From Planctomycetota bacterium (lineage in GTDB: Bacteria > Planctomycetota > UBA8742 > JACQVU01 > JANLHZ01): DNA of 59,246 nucleotides. Position numbers and translations under genes: made by a program. This document shows, piece by piece, positions 17,006 through 25,754 of this stretch. The DNA is taken from NCBI GenBank assembly GCA_024653775.1, contig JANLHZ010000016.1:1-59246 (forward strand), given 5' to 3'. Below the pieces are notes generated by a model. That model saw only the letters and a program-made list of their open reading frames with translations, was not told the origin of the DNA and ran no database searches. Position 1 is the stretch's first letter, and each line of letters opens with the position of its first letter.

Positions 17006-18166
17006 TCACTTTTTAGATGGCGCTGAAGCGGTTATCTCATTGAAGTTAGATATACGTTCTAACCTGCCGATTCTTGCGCCACGGTGCAGGATTGCCCTAA
17101 AGGATACGTATCCAAATCCTTCCTTGTGCGCATGCAGGGCTTTCTCGTATCCAGGCGCATCGAGATTTCCCTTTGCCCTGACAGACCCTTCATCCGGAAT
17201 AAGCAATTCAAAAATCACTTCCCCGGCCCTGCGACCGTCCTTTTCTACGTCACCGCTAAGTGTCTCGACAGTGCCCAGATAGAAGCGTTCTTCATCGAGT
17301 TCATTTGCAGGTTGAAGTTTACGAAAAATTTCTTCCAGCGCTGAAAAGTACTCTGGTTTGAATGTGACTCTATTTTTAGTCGATGGCGGCGCGGGCAGCC
17401 TGGGGTTCGACGCCCATGATACTTCGACTGCAAGTTCCGCATCTTCATTTTCGGCGTTCATTCTGAGCAGAGCTTCGCAAAGATTGGAAGTAACTATGGG
17501 TTGAAGGCGGCCATCCTCTTCTAACATCCTATCGACATTATCGTTCTCGATACCATCCACGATTTTGTTACAGGCGTTTATCAGCAGTAAAGTAGTAGCT
17601 CTGGCAAATGGATCGCATTGATTCAAGATTCTAGGTTCCCCGATATCGTCGAGCGGACAAATTATTTTTATCCCGAAACTAGCAGCTTCGGTTTGCCCGA
17701 TTTTGCACTTGTTTATGAGAGAATCAGGCTCGGCGCGGGAAAGCCGAGGGTGATGCCTTACCTTGTTCAGGACCGAACAAGCCGAGGATAAAATAGCTTT
17801 CCTTGCTCCATCGAGGAGATTCGTAGCCTTGTTAAGAGGAATAATCCCTCCGGAGAAAGCTCGCCCTGAAACGCGAAATCGAACGACATCCGCGTCAGTG
17901 TTGAGCAGTCCATCCAATATCGCCGTTTCGCTTTTTTGTTCGTATTCCGCGAGCCTGCGAACAACGTCTCGAAAAGCCGAATCCCAATCTTCATCCTGAT
18001 CTATCGGCACTATCAATTGCCTGAAACCGTCTCCAGGCTGGTTTAGCAGCCAGACGCGCTGTCTGAAACCATCTTGAATCAACCATCCTCTCGAAACTGC
18101 GTAGTCGCGAATCGATATCGGAGTAACGCGCTCCGCGGTCTGAGAGATTATGTCTTTATTGCTCAT
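17006..18166 (-). CDS. Unknown protein, second gene of the DUF4365 pair
   Basis: A 386-residue soluble protein of unrecognised function. ATG 18166 lies inside the end of the upstream DUF4365 gene (11-base overlap) with GGAG seven bases upstream, so the two are translationally coupled. Its N-terminal third (TPISIRDYAVSRGWL...FRQLIVPID) and central segment (GARKAILSSACSVLNKVRHHPRLSRAEPD...CKIGQTEAASFGIKIICPLD) look conserved and structured; I recall similar unnamed proteins beside DUF4365 genes, without a citation. No catalytic motif, membrane segment or nucleotide-binding loop is visible. It may be the sensor or regulatory subunit of a nuclease pair. Confidence 0.75.
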   Translation of the reverse strand: MSNKDIISQTAERVTPISIRDYAVSRGWLIQDGFRQRVWLLNQPGDGFRQLIVPIDQDEDWDSAFRDVVRRLAEYEQKSETAILDGLLNTDADVVRFRVSGRAFSGGIIPLNKATNLLDGARKAILSSACSVLNKVRHHPRLSRAEPDSLINKCKIGQTEAASFGIKIICPLDDIGEPRILNQCDPFARATTLLLINACNKIVDGIENDNVDRMLEEDGRLQPIVTSNLCEALLRMNAENEDAELAVEVSWASNPRLPAPPSTKNRVTFKPEYFSALEEIFRKLQPANELDEERFYLGTVETLSGDVEKDGRRAGEVIFELLIPDEGSVRAKGNLDAPGYEKALHAHKEGFGYVSFRAILHRGARIGRLERISNFNEITASAPSKK

Positions 18167-18698
18167 ACGTAATCTCCTCATTCTCCGAGAGCCTTCGCAT
18201 TATCTTGCTGAGTCCATCTGGATTGAAGTATTGTTCTTCCGGCAGGTATACCGTCGTCCCGCTATTATTTTCAGTTTCCGGCGCGCCTCGTAAACTAACC
18301 CACCATGCGCAGTCTCTTATCGACAACTTTTCCGGGGTCCACTCCAACCAGTTTTCCTGTATTCCCGGCAAAAACAGAACTATGAGAATTCTTGGAGGAT
18401 TGACAGTCGGTTTTCTCAGTTTCTGATATCGTTTTACATCCTTAATGAAGTACGGAATCTTTCCATTGACTCTATTGGGCTGATTAGTTGTCGCTTTCAA
18501 TTGTACGTTCAGCGAAATATCGGTCAACTTCGCTTTTTCGGAGAGGCGTCCCAATGCTCGTATTTGACCATCGATGCCTTGTTTATCGTCATGCCTTGAC
18601 CCTACAACACTACATGACATCCCCGCGCTTGAAGCTACAGCATGCAGGTACGCATAGCTGAGTTCGGATTCAATCTCGTTTGGGGGTAAGAGCGACAT
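18156..18698 (-). CDS. DUF4365 nuclease-like protein
   Basis: A 180-residue protein of the DUF4365 type, thought to adopt a PD-(D/E)XK endonuclease fold. Candidate active-site residues are Glu12 (IESELSYAYLHA), Asp43 (QGIDGQI) and Gln66-x-Lys68 (VQLKAT), the usual E...D...QxK set of this family. DUF4365 proteins often occur in defence islands. Expression is probably from the AT-rich gap at 18699-18798. The partner gene overlaps its 3' end. Confidence 0.8.
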   Translation of the reverse strand: MSLLPPNEIESELSYAYLHAVASSAGMSCSVVGSRHDDKQGIDGQIRALGRLSEKAKLTDISLNVQLKATTNQPNRVNGKIPYFIKDVKRYQKLRKPTVNPPRILIVLFLPGIQENWLEWTPEKLSIRDCAWWVSLRGAPETENNSGTTVYLPEEQYFNPDGLSKIMRRLSENEEITYEQ

Positions 18699-18798
18699 TA
18701 GTTAGCCTGCTATCGAAAACTTCAGCGCGAATACCTTACGCGGTTTCCAATAACAAAAGGATACCATCGACATGAGACGAAAACAACGGGAACTCCGC

Positions 18799-19689
18799 TC
18801 ACCGCGCAATCGCGTCCGTCCGAAGCACCGGCTCCTTGTGCCGCTCGAAGAGCTGCACGGTTGCCATCTGCACCGTCACGTTCGAACCCTCGCTCAGACC
18901 ATTGGCGGCGCTCGCGGGGACGTCGACGAAATAACCCTCGTAAGTGTGCAGCAGGTTATCCCTGCGCGGAAGAACGTAAATGTACATTCTCGAAGTATCG
19001 TCCGGATTCGCTAGAACCGTCTGAACGATCCCCGTCCAGTTCTGCACGCGAACTCCGGTCTGATTCCCGCTGACGACCTGCTGATACTGGGTCTGCTGGT
19101 TGCCGGAAACCGCCTGAACCGCTGGCTGCTGAGTGGGACCAGCGGGCGTGGGGTTCACGGGAGTCGGATTGACCGGGGGCGGGTTCACCGGAGCAGGATT
19201 GACCGGCTGCGGATTCTGGCTCGACACGACTTCGGCGCTGCTCTCCTCCGGACGAACCGGACTCCCCCACCAGCCCTCGGGATCGGCGTGCGGATTCGGC
19301 CTCGTGACTGTAACTGGCGTGAACGTCGTCGGCACCTGCGTATTCGCTGGTTGCGTCGGTTGCATTACGTTTTCTGGCTGAGCTTGCTGCTGGCCACTGA
19401 CGCGGAATTCCGCGGTCCCAAGCTCCGAAACCGGTTCGCCCCAGAAATCCTCGCTTCTGACCGCCGCCGGTGCCGGCGCGGCCTGAACCGTGGCTGGCTG
19501 GTTCGACGCCATCCCGGTTCCGGACGAAGACGCCGATGGAGCTGGCGTCGCGGTAGAAGCCGCAGGAGTTGAACTCGAACTCGCGCTCGAAGACGCGGAG
19601 GTATCTTCACCCCCACCCAGGCCCAGCATTTCGCAGCCGGAAGTCAGAGAAGCGAGTATCAGGGCGCCGATCAGAAATAAATTGTTCAT
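18799..19689 (-). CDS. Proline-rich lipoprotein
   Basis: A 296-residue predicted lipoprotein. The signal peptide ends in the lipobox LTSGC (Cys19). A Ser/Ala/Pro-rich linker follows, then two short WGxPV-type motifs (FWGEPVSEL, WWGSPVRPE), a PVNPxPVNP tandem repeat near residue 165, and a C-terminal compact domain (NWTGIVQTVLANPDDTSRMYIYVLPRRD...) that could be a small beta-domain. It is third in an operon with the SUMF1 protein (12-base gap, GGGAG before the ATG). Function unknown; an envelope anchor is plausible. Confidence 0.75.
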   Translation of the reverse strand: MNNLFLIGALILASLTSGCEMLGLGGGEDTSASSSASSSSTPAASTATPAPSASSSGTGMASNQPATVQAAPAPAAVRSEDFWGEPVSELGTAEFRVSGQQQAQPENVMQPTQPANTQVPTTFTPVTVTRPNPHADPEGWWGSPVRPEESSAEVVSSQNPQPVNPAPVNPPPVNPTPVNPTPAGPTQQPAVQAVSGNQQTQYQQVVSGNQTGVRVQNWTGIVQTVLANPDDTSRMYIYVLPRRDNLLHTYEGYFVDVPASAANGLSEGSNVTVQMATVQLFERHKEPVLRTDAIAR

Positions 19690-19701
19690 CGTTATCTCCC
19701 G

Positions 19702-22404
19702 TTATTCTTCATAGTTTTTCGCGCAGCGGAAACCGATGTAGTCCCTGCGATCCAGCGGCGAACGGAAATCCCTCGCGGTCGGCGTGAGCCTCTGCTGCAC
19801 GTCGAGATACGATCCGCCGCGTACGACGCGGAGCGGCCCCATCTGCGGTGGCCAATTTTCGGAACTATCTCCGCTCTGCGGATAAGGCGCGAAGACGTCG
19901 TTCGTCCACTCAGCCGCGTTTCCGATGATGTCGTAAATTCCGTTCGAAGTCTGAGGAGTCGCCCCGGACGCCTTAAGCGACGCGTTATCGCCGAAATTCA
20001 CCGCACCACGGCTAAACGACGATCCCCACGGATACTGGGTCGAAACTCCGCCCCTCGCGGCACATTCCCACTCGACCTCCGTCGGAAGCCTCTTGCCTGC
20101 CCAGCTCGCGTAAGCCATCGCCTCGTACCACGAAATGCCCGTCACAGGAAGATCGCCCGCGCCTGGCGCGCGACCGTTCTCCCAGTTCGAGGGACCGTGA
20201 GCCTGGGAATCCTTCTGCTTGAATCGATCGCGATCGCCGAACCCGCCCGCGGACCAGTGGTTCTGCTTTTCGTAGCCGCGATCCGCTATAAACGCCGCAA
20301 ACTCGTCGCAAGTAATCTCCTTCGGATCGATAAGGAAGTCCGCTACCGCGACGTCATGCTGCGGCTTTTCCCACTCGTGCCTCTGACTTCCGATCGTGAA
20401 GCGCTCCGAGCCGCGGATCAGGACCATCGACGCGTAACGCCCCGACAGTTCCCGGACGTTCTCGGCTTCGGAGCGAAGATCCGCGAACTGCGAGTCGCTG
20501 GACCTGCGGGAGCCGAGAATCGCGTCGGCGTAAGTCACCGCGTCCGCGAACCTTCCATCATCGAACGCGGATTTCATATTGAAATAGTTGACGTAAACCT
20601 GAACCTCCTCGATTTTCGAGTCCACCTCCCGGCTGTTCTCGGAATAATCCTTCGCCTGATTGTAGAGCGAAAGGACCTCGTCCCAGTCCGGAGTCGTACC
20701 GCTACGCATCGAGTTCACGGCGCTTTCGTATGCGGAATCCGCCTCCGCGAGCTTTGAACGATAAGCGGCGCGGGAATGCTGCGTTCGCGCGGAATCGATC
20801 ATCCTTCGCACCTGCGCGTCCCGTCCGGACTGATTCGTTCCGGACTCGAGAGCGCGCTCGTAGCTGGTGATCGCCTCGGTCCACTGGCGATAGTCGCCCT
20901 GCCGCTCGGCCTCGGATTCGAAAAATTTGCCCTGCATCACGAGGTTTTCGAACTGCATCTCCTGCGCGAACTCCCGGGACGTCTGCGCGGGAAGGTCGAA
21001 GCTCCTCTCGAACGCGACGAGGAACGAATTGAACGACTCAGCCGCCTGTTTTCCGGTCTGCCCGCGATCGGCGTAAGCGTAGATCGTCTCCTTGCCTTTC
21101 TCGGAGAAGAGGTCTTGAGTCTCTGCGAGACGGGATTTGAAAGTCGCTCCGTGGTCGTAATCGAACCCGACGTCAGAGCGCTCGAAGAAGCTCCAGTCGA
21201 GACTGCTTTCGATCTCGTCTGTAACGCTCTGAATGCCCTCGTACGGAGTCGATGCGTTTTCGAGCGCGGAACTCCAGGCGTCTTCGTTCAGCGGATTTCT
21301 CGGATCCGCGACATTGATCGTGCTGTCGACGGAATCCATCGCGCTTAGAAAACGCAGCGCGTTTCGATCGAACTCGACGCGCTTTTCGAGCGCCGCCTTA
21401 TATGAGCTTGCGCGGGTGTCGTCCCGATCGAGGGCAAGCGCCTCCGCCTCGATAAGGATAACGATCGCTGCTCCAAGGTCGACCTGAGTCCCGGTGCGGT
21501 AGTCCTGTGGAAAGGCGGAGTTCGACGACGCCTGGGCTTCCTTCAGCTTGGCGAAATACGAAACCCAGTTGCGGGCATTCTGGACGCTGTTTTCCGCGCT
21601 CGCGCGAAGGGACTGGACCTGCTGCTGGTGATCGTCGAAAAGCGTTCGCGCCTGGGAGGCGTTGTGCGACGCGCTCGCCACAGGCTGCGCTGAAGACTCG
21701 GCAGGCTGCGCCGCGGGCGCGGGAGTCTCGCCCTCCGCGCCTTCCGAAGGCGCCGGCGTTCCTTCCGTTTCGGGCTGGGACTGCTTCGAGGTCTTCGAAG
21801 ATTTCTCTGGGTTTCCGGACTTTTCGCCCTCTCCCTCCGCGGTCCCTTCATCCATTCCACTCGCCTGGGCGGGCGCAGATGAACTCAGCCGCTCGTACGC
21901 CGCGATGGCGGCAGTGATTTTCTCCGGATCGCCCGACGCGATTCCGTCGTCGAGATCGCGTTTCGCCTGATCGAGGGATTCCCGCAGGCTCTGTACCTTC
22001 AGGTCGAGCGCCTGCTCGAACTTCTGCATTATTTCGTCGGTGTTCTGCCCGAGCGCTTCCAGATTCGAAATCATCTCCGGCACCGCTCCGAGGTCGCCGT
22101 CCGGATTGATGGCTTCGCTTGCGACTGTGACAAGCTCCTGCGAGTACGACTCCGCGCTTTCCTGTTTCTGATTGTTCGCGAACCACCAAGCGAACGCGAC
22201 GGCTCCCGCGACGATCAGCAGCGCGACGATGTTCAGAATCACTCCGCCGCTGCCGCCGGGCTTTGCGTTTTTCGCGCCGGACTGGTGAAGACGATCTCTC
22301 GCCCGCACTCCTGCGTCGCCTTTCGAAGCTTTCCCTTTGCCCGCTGCGGATTCAGGTTTTGCCCCCGCGGATTGTTTTTGCCCGGTTCGAAGTTTTGTTG
22401 CCAT
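19702..22404 (-). CDS. Membrane-anchored formylglycine-generating-enzyme-like (SUMF1) protein
   Basis: About 900 residues. A basic N-terminus (roughly 1-45) precedes one membrane helix (ILNIVALLIVAGAVAFAWWF); then comes a long helical region with acidic and Ser/Pro-rich linkers and TPR-like stretches (EAITSYERALESG, EVLSLYNQAKDYS). The last 220 residues form a SUMF1/FGE fold: FLIDPKEITCDEFAAFI, PVTGISWYEAMAYASWAGKRLPTE, WECAARGG and VVRGGSYLD...RDYIGFRCA. The catalytic Cys pair of true FGE is not evident, so it is probably a sugar/protein-binding or kinase-linked SUMF1 variant. The upstream gene stop overlaps a possible TTG start at 22446; I prefer ATG 22404, but neither has a good ribosome site. 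Confidence 0.8.
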   Translation of the reverse strand: MATKLRTGQKQSAGAKPESAAGKGKASKGDAGVRARDRLHQSGAKNAKPGGSGGVILNIVALLIVAGAVAFAWWFANNQKQESAESYSQELVTVASEAINPDGDLGAVPEMISNLEALGQNTDEIMQKFEQALDLKVQSLRESLDQAKRDLDDGIASGDPEKITAAIAAYERLSSSAPAQASGMDEGTAEGEGEKSGNPEKSSKTSKQSQPETEGTPAPSEGAEGETPAPAAQPAESSAQPVASASHNASQARTLFDDHQQQVQSLRASAENSVQNARNWVSYFAKLKEAQASSNSAFPQDYRTGTQVDLGAAIVILIEAEALALDRDDTRASSYKAALEKRVEFDRNALRFLSAMDSVDSTINVADPRNPLNEDAWSSALENASTPYEGIQSVTDEIESSLDWSFFERSDVGFDYDHGATFKSRLAETQDLFSEKGKETIYAYADRGQTGKQAAESFNSFLVAFERSFDLPAQTSREFAQEMQFENLVMQGKFFESEAERQGDYRQWTEAITSYERALESGTNQSGRDAQVRRMIDSARTQHSRAAYRSKLAEADSAYESAVNSMRSGTTPDWDEVLSLYNQAKDYSENSREVDSKIEEVQVYVNYFNMKSAFDDGRFADAVTYADAILGSRRSSDSQFADLRSEAENVRELSGRYASMVLIRGSERFTIGSQRHEWEKPQHDVAVADFLIDPKEITCDEFAAFIADRGYEKQNHWSAGGFGDRDRFKQKDSQAHGPSNWENGRAPGAGDLPVTGISWYEAMAYASWAGKRLPTEVEWECAARGGVSTQYPWGSSFSRGAVNFGDNASLKASGATPQTSNGIYDIIGNAAEWTNDVFAPYPQSGDSSENWPPQMGPLRVVRGGSYLDVQQRLTPTARDFRSPLDRRDYIGFRCAKNYEE

Positions 22405-22442
22405 ATCAGTGCCAGATTCAGAGGGAAATAATTTTGTAGGAT

Positions 22443-23480
22443 TCAACCTTTGCTGCGCTGTCCGATTTTCTTTACGAGGCCTCGCTGCTCCGCAATTCTA
22501 CGCGCGACGCCGAATCTCGGCTTCTTCGTCGCGGCTTTTGTGAATATTTCGTTGTACACGAGAATTTTGTCGGTCTTCGCGCTCGCCTCATCCTCATCTT
22601 CGACCGCGACTGCGTACTGGATGTCGGAGACGTCGCTTTCAGGATCATCGGACTCGTCGATTCCGGGGGGAGTGAACTCCTCGTCGTCGAGTGTCGCTGA
22701 GGTCGAAACCGGCTCCAGCACGGCGTCGCTCAACTCCTCGAACGAGTCGGAGGTCTCGTCCATCATCCTATCTAATTCGGCAAAGTCAAGGTTAATTGCG
22801 GTGACGCCGCTGTCCGTGACTTTACCCTGCGGCCTCGCGCCTCTGTCGGCGATTTCCTTCGTTACGATGCGCGTTCGCTCGCTGTTTCGCTTCGCGCCCT
22901 GGCCCGGATATTTCTCTACTTTGCCGTCGACCCGCGGGTTCTCGACTTCCTTGCCCTCCACAAGCACGCAGCCGCACTGACGACACACGACCCGCGCGCC
23001 ATTCTTGTATTTCCGGCTGTCGAACTGGGTCTCGCAGTAGAGGCACGTCAGCACGACGGTGTTCTGCGCCTGCACGAGCTTTTGTACCGCCTCGTATTCG
23101 AGATCCCCGTTTTCTACGAGGATTTTCCAGAGACGATAGAACTTCTGCTCCTCGAACTCCCGCGAGTTCTGAATCCTGCGCGCTTTCGAGATCGAGTCCT
23201 CCGTAACCGCGGACTGACTTACGAGAAGGTTCGCGAACTCGCGGTCCTTGAACTTCTCCATCCAGAACGGCTTCTTCTTTTTGAAATACTCGTGCATGTG
23301 TTTCGACAACGCGAGCATTTCGTCGGAGTTGATGTACCCGAGTTCCACGAGAACGCGACCAAGAAGCGCGGGCGGATGCGTGCGAAGCGCGATCTTCTTC
23401 GCCTTCTCAAGCTCCTGCATGGAGATCATGCCGCTTTTCACCGCGGCCTTCCCGATATGTACGTCCTTTGTGGGTAACAC
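22443..23480 (-). CDS. Zinc-ribbon protein with MshEN-like repeats
   Basis: A 345-residue cytoplasmic protein, first gene of the operon. The N-terminal half carries two or three helical repeats of the form IGKAAVKSGMISMQELEKA and LLGRVLVELGYINSDEM, like the N-domain of GspE/MshE ATPases (cyclic-di-GMP binding in MshE). A zinc ribbon follows (CLYCETQFD...VVCRQCGCVL, two CX2C knuckles) and then an acidic, disordered tail ending in basic residues. The GTG start has GGGAGA just upstream. The combination suggests a regulatory or scaffold protein acting with the SUMF1 and lipoprotein genes; the function is not known. Confidence 0.7.
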   Translation of the reverse strand: MLPTKDVHIGKAAVKSGMISMQELEKAKKIALRTHPPALLGRVLVELGYINSDEMLALSKHMHEYFKKKKPFWMEKFKDREFANLLVSQSAVTEDSISKARRIQNSREFEEQKFYRLWKILVENGDLEYEAVQKLVQAQNTVVLTCLYCETQFDSRKYKNGARVVCRQCGCVLVEGKEVENPRVDGKVEKYPGQGAKRNSERTRIVTKEIADRGARPQGKVTDSGVTAINLDFAELDRMMDETSDSFEELSDAVLEPVSTSATLDDEEFTPPGIDESDDPESDVSDIQYAVAVEDEDEASAKTDKILVYNEIFTKAATKKPRFGVARRIAEQRGLVKKIGQRSKG

Positions 23481-23645
23481 GTTCTCCCTGCGATCAAACG
23501 GACCTACTTTACACCCATTCTCTCATACAACTATCTGCATAGACCATCATGGGAACGAAAAAGAGTCAAGCGAAAAGTGGCTCTCGACCATTTCCGCGCC
23601 GGGAAACGGGTCGGAAATTTACTCACGCGCTCACTCCAGACTTCT

Positions 23646-25391
23646 TCACACCGACGCCGCGGCGAGGCTCGGGATGATCTTGCGGGTTCTCGCAACGAGG
23701 AAGTTCATTATCTCGCTCGCGCTCGACATTTCCGAAATCTGCCGCCAGATAAGTTTCGAGCCGCGGATCGTCGTCGAGCGGATCACTTTTTTCACCTCCG
23801 GAATGCTCATGGTCGGCATTGAAAGAGACCTCAGCCCCATTCCGAGCAGCGCGAGCGTGAATCGCGGATCGCCCGCGACCTCGCCGCAGCAGCTCACAAG
23901 CTTCGCTTTTCGCCTCGCCGCGATCACGACGGAATGAATGAGTTTCAGCACCGCTGGATGCCCCGGCTGGAACAGATTCGCGATCCTCTGATTGCCCCTA
24001 TCCACGGCGAGCGTGTACTGCGTTAAATCGTTCGTCCCGATGCTGTAGAAATCGACGTAATCCGCGAATTTCTCCGCCATCAGCGCGGTGCCCGGAACCT
24101 CAACCATCATCCCGATAGGGATTTTCTTTTCCTTCACTGCCCCGCTCGCGACGAGTTCGTTCTGAACGTCCGCGAAAATGTACGACGCGCGGGTTATCTC
24201 CTCGATGCTCGTGATCATCGGAAACATCACCCGAATGTCGCCTTCATCCGCGGCGCGGACTATCGCGCGAAGCTGCGTCCTGAACATCCCGGTCTCCTCG
24301 AGCGAGAGCCGGATGCTCCTACAGCCGAGAAACGGGTTCGCCTCGCGCTCGCCGCCGACGATCTCCGGAAACTTGTCCGCTCCGAAATCGAAGCTCCGTA
24401 TCACCAGCGGCTTTCCGTCGAGCGCGCGAAGACTCATCCGATAAGCGGCATAGTGCTCCTCCTCCGTCGGCATATGCCCGACCATGGTGTAAAGGAACTC
24501 CGTGCGGAACAGCCCGACCCCCGTCGCGCCCACCGTGATCGCAGGAGCGATTTCCTCCGGGAATTCGACGTTTGCGTGCAGTTCGACAACCTCGCCGTCC
24601 ATCGTTACCGCGACGGTTCCCGCGAGTTCCTCGCGGAGTTCGATTTCGAACTTCTCGCGGTCCTTTATCGCCTGGCGGTACTTCGCGAGAGTCGCTTCGT
24701 CCGGCGAAACGATCACGACTCCCTTCATCGCGTCTACTATCAGTAGGTCGCCGGGGACGATGACGTTCATCAGGTTCCCGAGGCCTACAACGGCGGGTAT
24801 GCCGAGGCTGCGAGCGATCAGCGCCGTGTGGCTGGTGGCACCGCCTACGTCGGTGACGAACCCCGCGACCTTCTCCTTGCTCAGCGTTATCGCCTGGGAT
24901 GGCGTCAGGTCGTGCGCGGCGACGATCATCCTGCGGTCGATTGTCACCACCTCGTCGGACCGCGTCTGCTTCAGCGTGGAGAGAAGCCTCATCTCGACGT
25001 CCTGAATATCCGCGAGCCTGAGCGCGAAATAATCGTCCGCAACCTGCTGGAAATCTTCGCGGAACTTGGTCAAAACCTTGTGTACCGCGTATTCAGGAGT
25101 GATGTTCCGCTTCGAAATGAGCTTCTTCACGGGCGCGAGGAAACTCTTCTCGTCGCTCATTACCGCGATGTGGAAATCGAACACGCCGCGGATCTCCTCA
25201 GGCACGAGTCCCTGCCGGCCCTTGATCTCCGCCTTCGTTTCCTCGATTGCGTTCTCGAACCGCTGAAGCTCCGTCCTTACATCTTCACCAGAAAAATACC
25301 TCTGGAGCTTGTCTTCCTTGGGAAAGGAAAGCCTGAAGACTTCCTCGATGGCAATGCCGCTCGAAACTGGTATTCCTTTGAGAATTTCCAT
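23646..25391 (-). CDS. ptsI: Phosphoenolpyruvate-protein phosphotransferase (EI)
   Basis: Enzyme I of the PTS, which transfers phosphate from PEP to HPr. It has 581 residues, the family length. The phosphorylated histidine lies in GGATSHTALIARSLGIP (His188; His189 in E. coli). The PEP-binding barrel shows FRTEFLYT, GVGLFRTE, IGTNDLTQYTLAVDRGN and SCCGEVAGDP with the catalytic cysteine. ATG 25391 begins MEILKGIPVSSGIA, the normal start; a TTG six codons upstream is possible. No HPr or sugar-specific EII gene is in the window, so it may serve regulation or a PTS encoded elsewhere. Confidence 0.95.
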   Translation of the reverse strand: MEILKGIPVSSGIAIEEVFRLSFPKEDKLQRYFSGEDVRTELQRFENAIEETKAEIKGRQGLVPEEIRGVFDFHIAVMSDEKSFLAPVKKLISKRNITPEYAVHKVLTKFREDFQQVADDYFALRLADIQDVEMRLLSTLKQTRSDEVVTIDRRMIVAAHDLTPSQAITLSKEKVAGFVTDVGGATSHTALIARSLGIPAVVGLGNLMNVIVPGDLLIVDAMKGVVIVSPDEATLAKYRQAIKDREKFEIELREELAGTVAVTMDGEVVELHANVEFPEEIAPAITVGATGVGLFRTEFLYTMVGHMPTEEEHYAAYRMSLRALDGKPLVIRSFDFGADKFPEIVGGEREANPFLGCRSIRLSLEETGMFRTQLRAIVRAADEGDIRVMFPMITSIEEITRASYIFADVQNELVASGAVKEKKIPIGMMVEVPGTALMAEKFADYVDFYSIGTNDLTQYTLAVDRGNQRIANLFQPGHPAVLKLIHSVVIAARRKAKLVSCCGEVAGDPRFTLALLGMGLRSLSMPTMSIPEVKKVIRSTTIRGSKLIWRQISEMSSASEIMNFLVARTRKIIPSLAAASV

Positions 25392-25754
25392 TTGCGGGGA
25401 CTTCCCCAACCCTCGGTTTCAGATTGAATAAAATTCTGCTATCATCATTTTATTAGATTTGTCGATGGAATACTACCACCAATTTCATTTGATCTGGATA
25501 ACATTACGTTATAACAATAATAACTTACAAATCGCATATCGAATATAAGAAACATAGCTTATGACGCTTGCTGACGTGCTGTCAGGTGCCGAGTTGTCAG
25601 TTAGTGACGGCGATGTTTCACGCTTTCCCTCGAATATAGCAAGCATTATGTACTGTTAATCGTCGATTTACGACAAGAGTACGAATTTTCCCCGGTTGGG
25701 AACGTCGTTTGATAGAATTAAGATAAAACGGAAATACATCCAGCGGAGAATCCG
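25392..25754. other. AT-rich divergent promoter region of ptsI and clpB
   Basis: About 360 bp without genes, markedly AT-rich between 25430 and 25560. It separates divergent ptsI and clpB. The clpB promoter candidate is listed separately. I see no CIRCE-type element (TTAGCACTC inverted pair) and no gene. Confidence 0.6.
25688..25724 (+). promoter_or_regulatory. Candidate clpB promoter with overlapping inverted repeat
   Basis: TTGGGA (25696-25701), a 17-base spacer and TAAGAT (25719-25724) fit a sigma70-type promoter about 30 bases before the clpB ATG. The palindrome TTCCC-CGGTT-GGGAA (25688-25702) overlaps the -35 box and could bind a regulator. Pattern match only. Confidence 0.45.

Noticed and set aside
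25395-25409. Hairpin GGGGA/TCCCC before ptsI as a riboswitch or terminator
   Set aside because: Too short and without further structure; it overlaps the probable ribosome-binding region.
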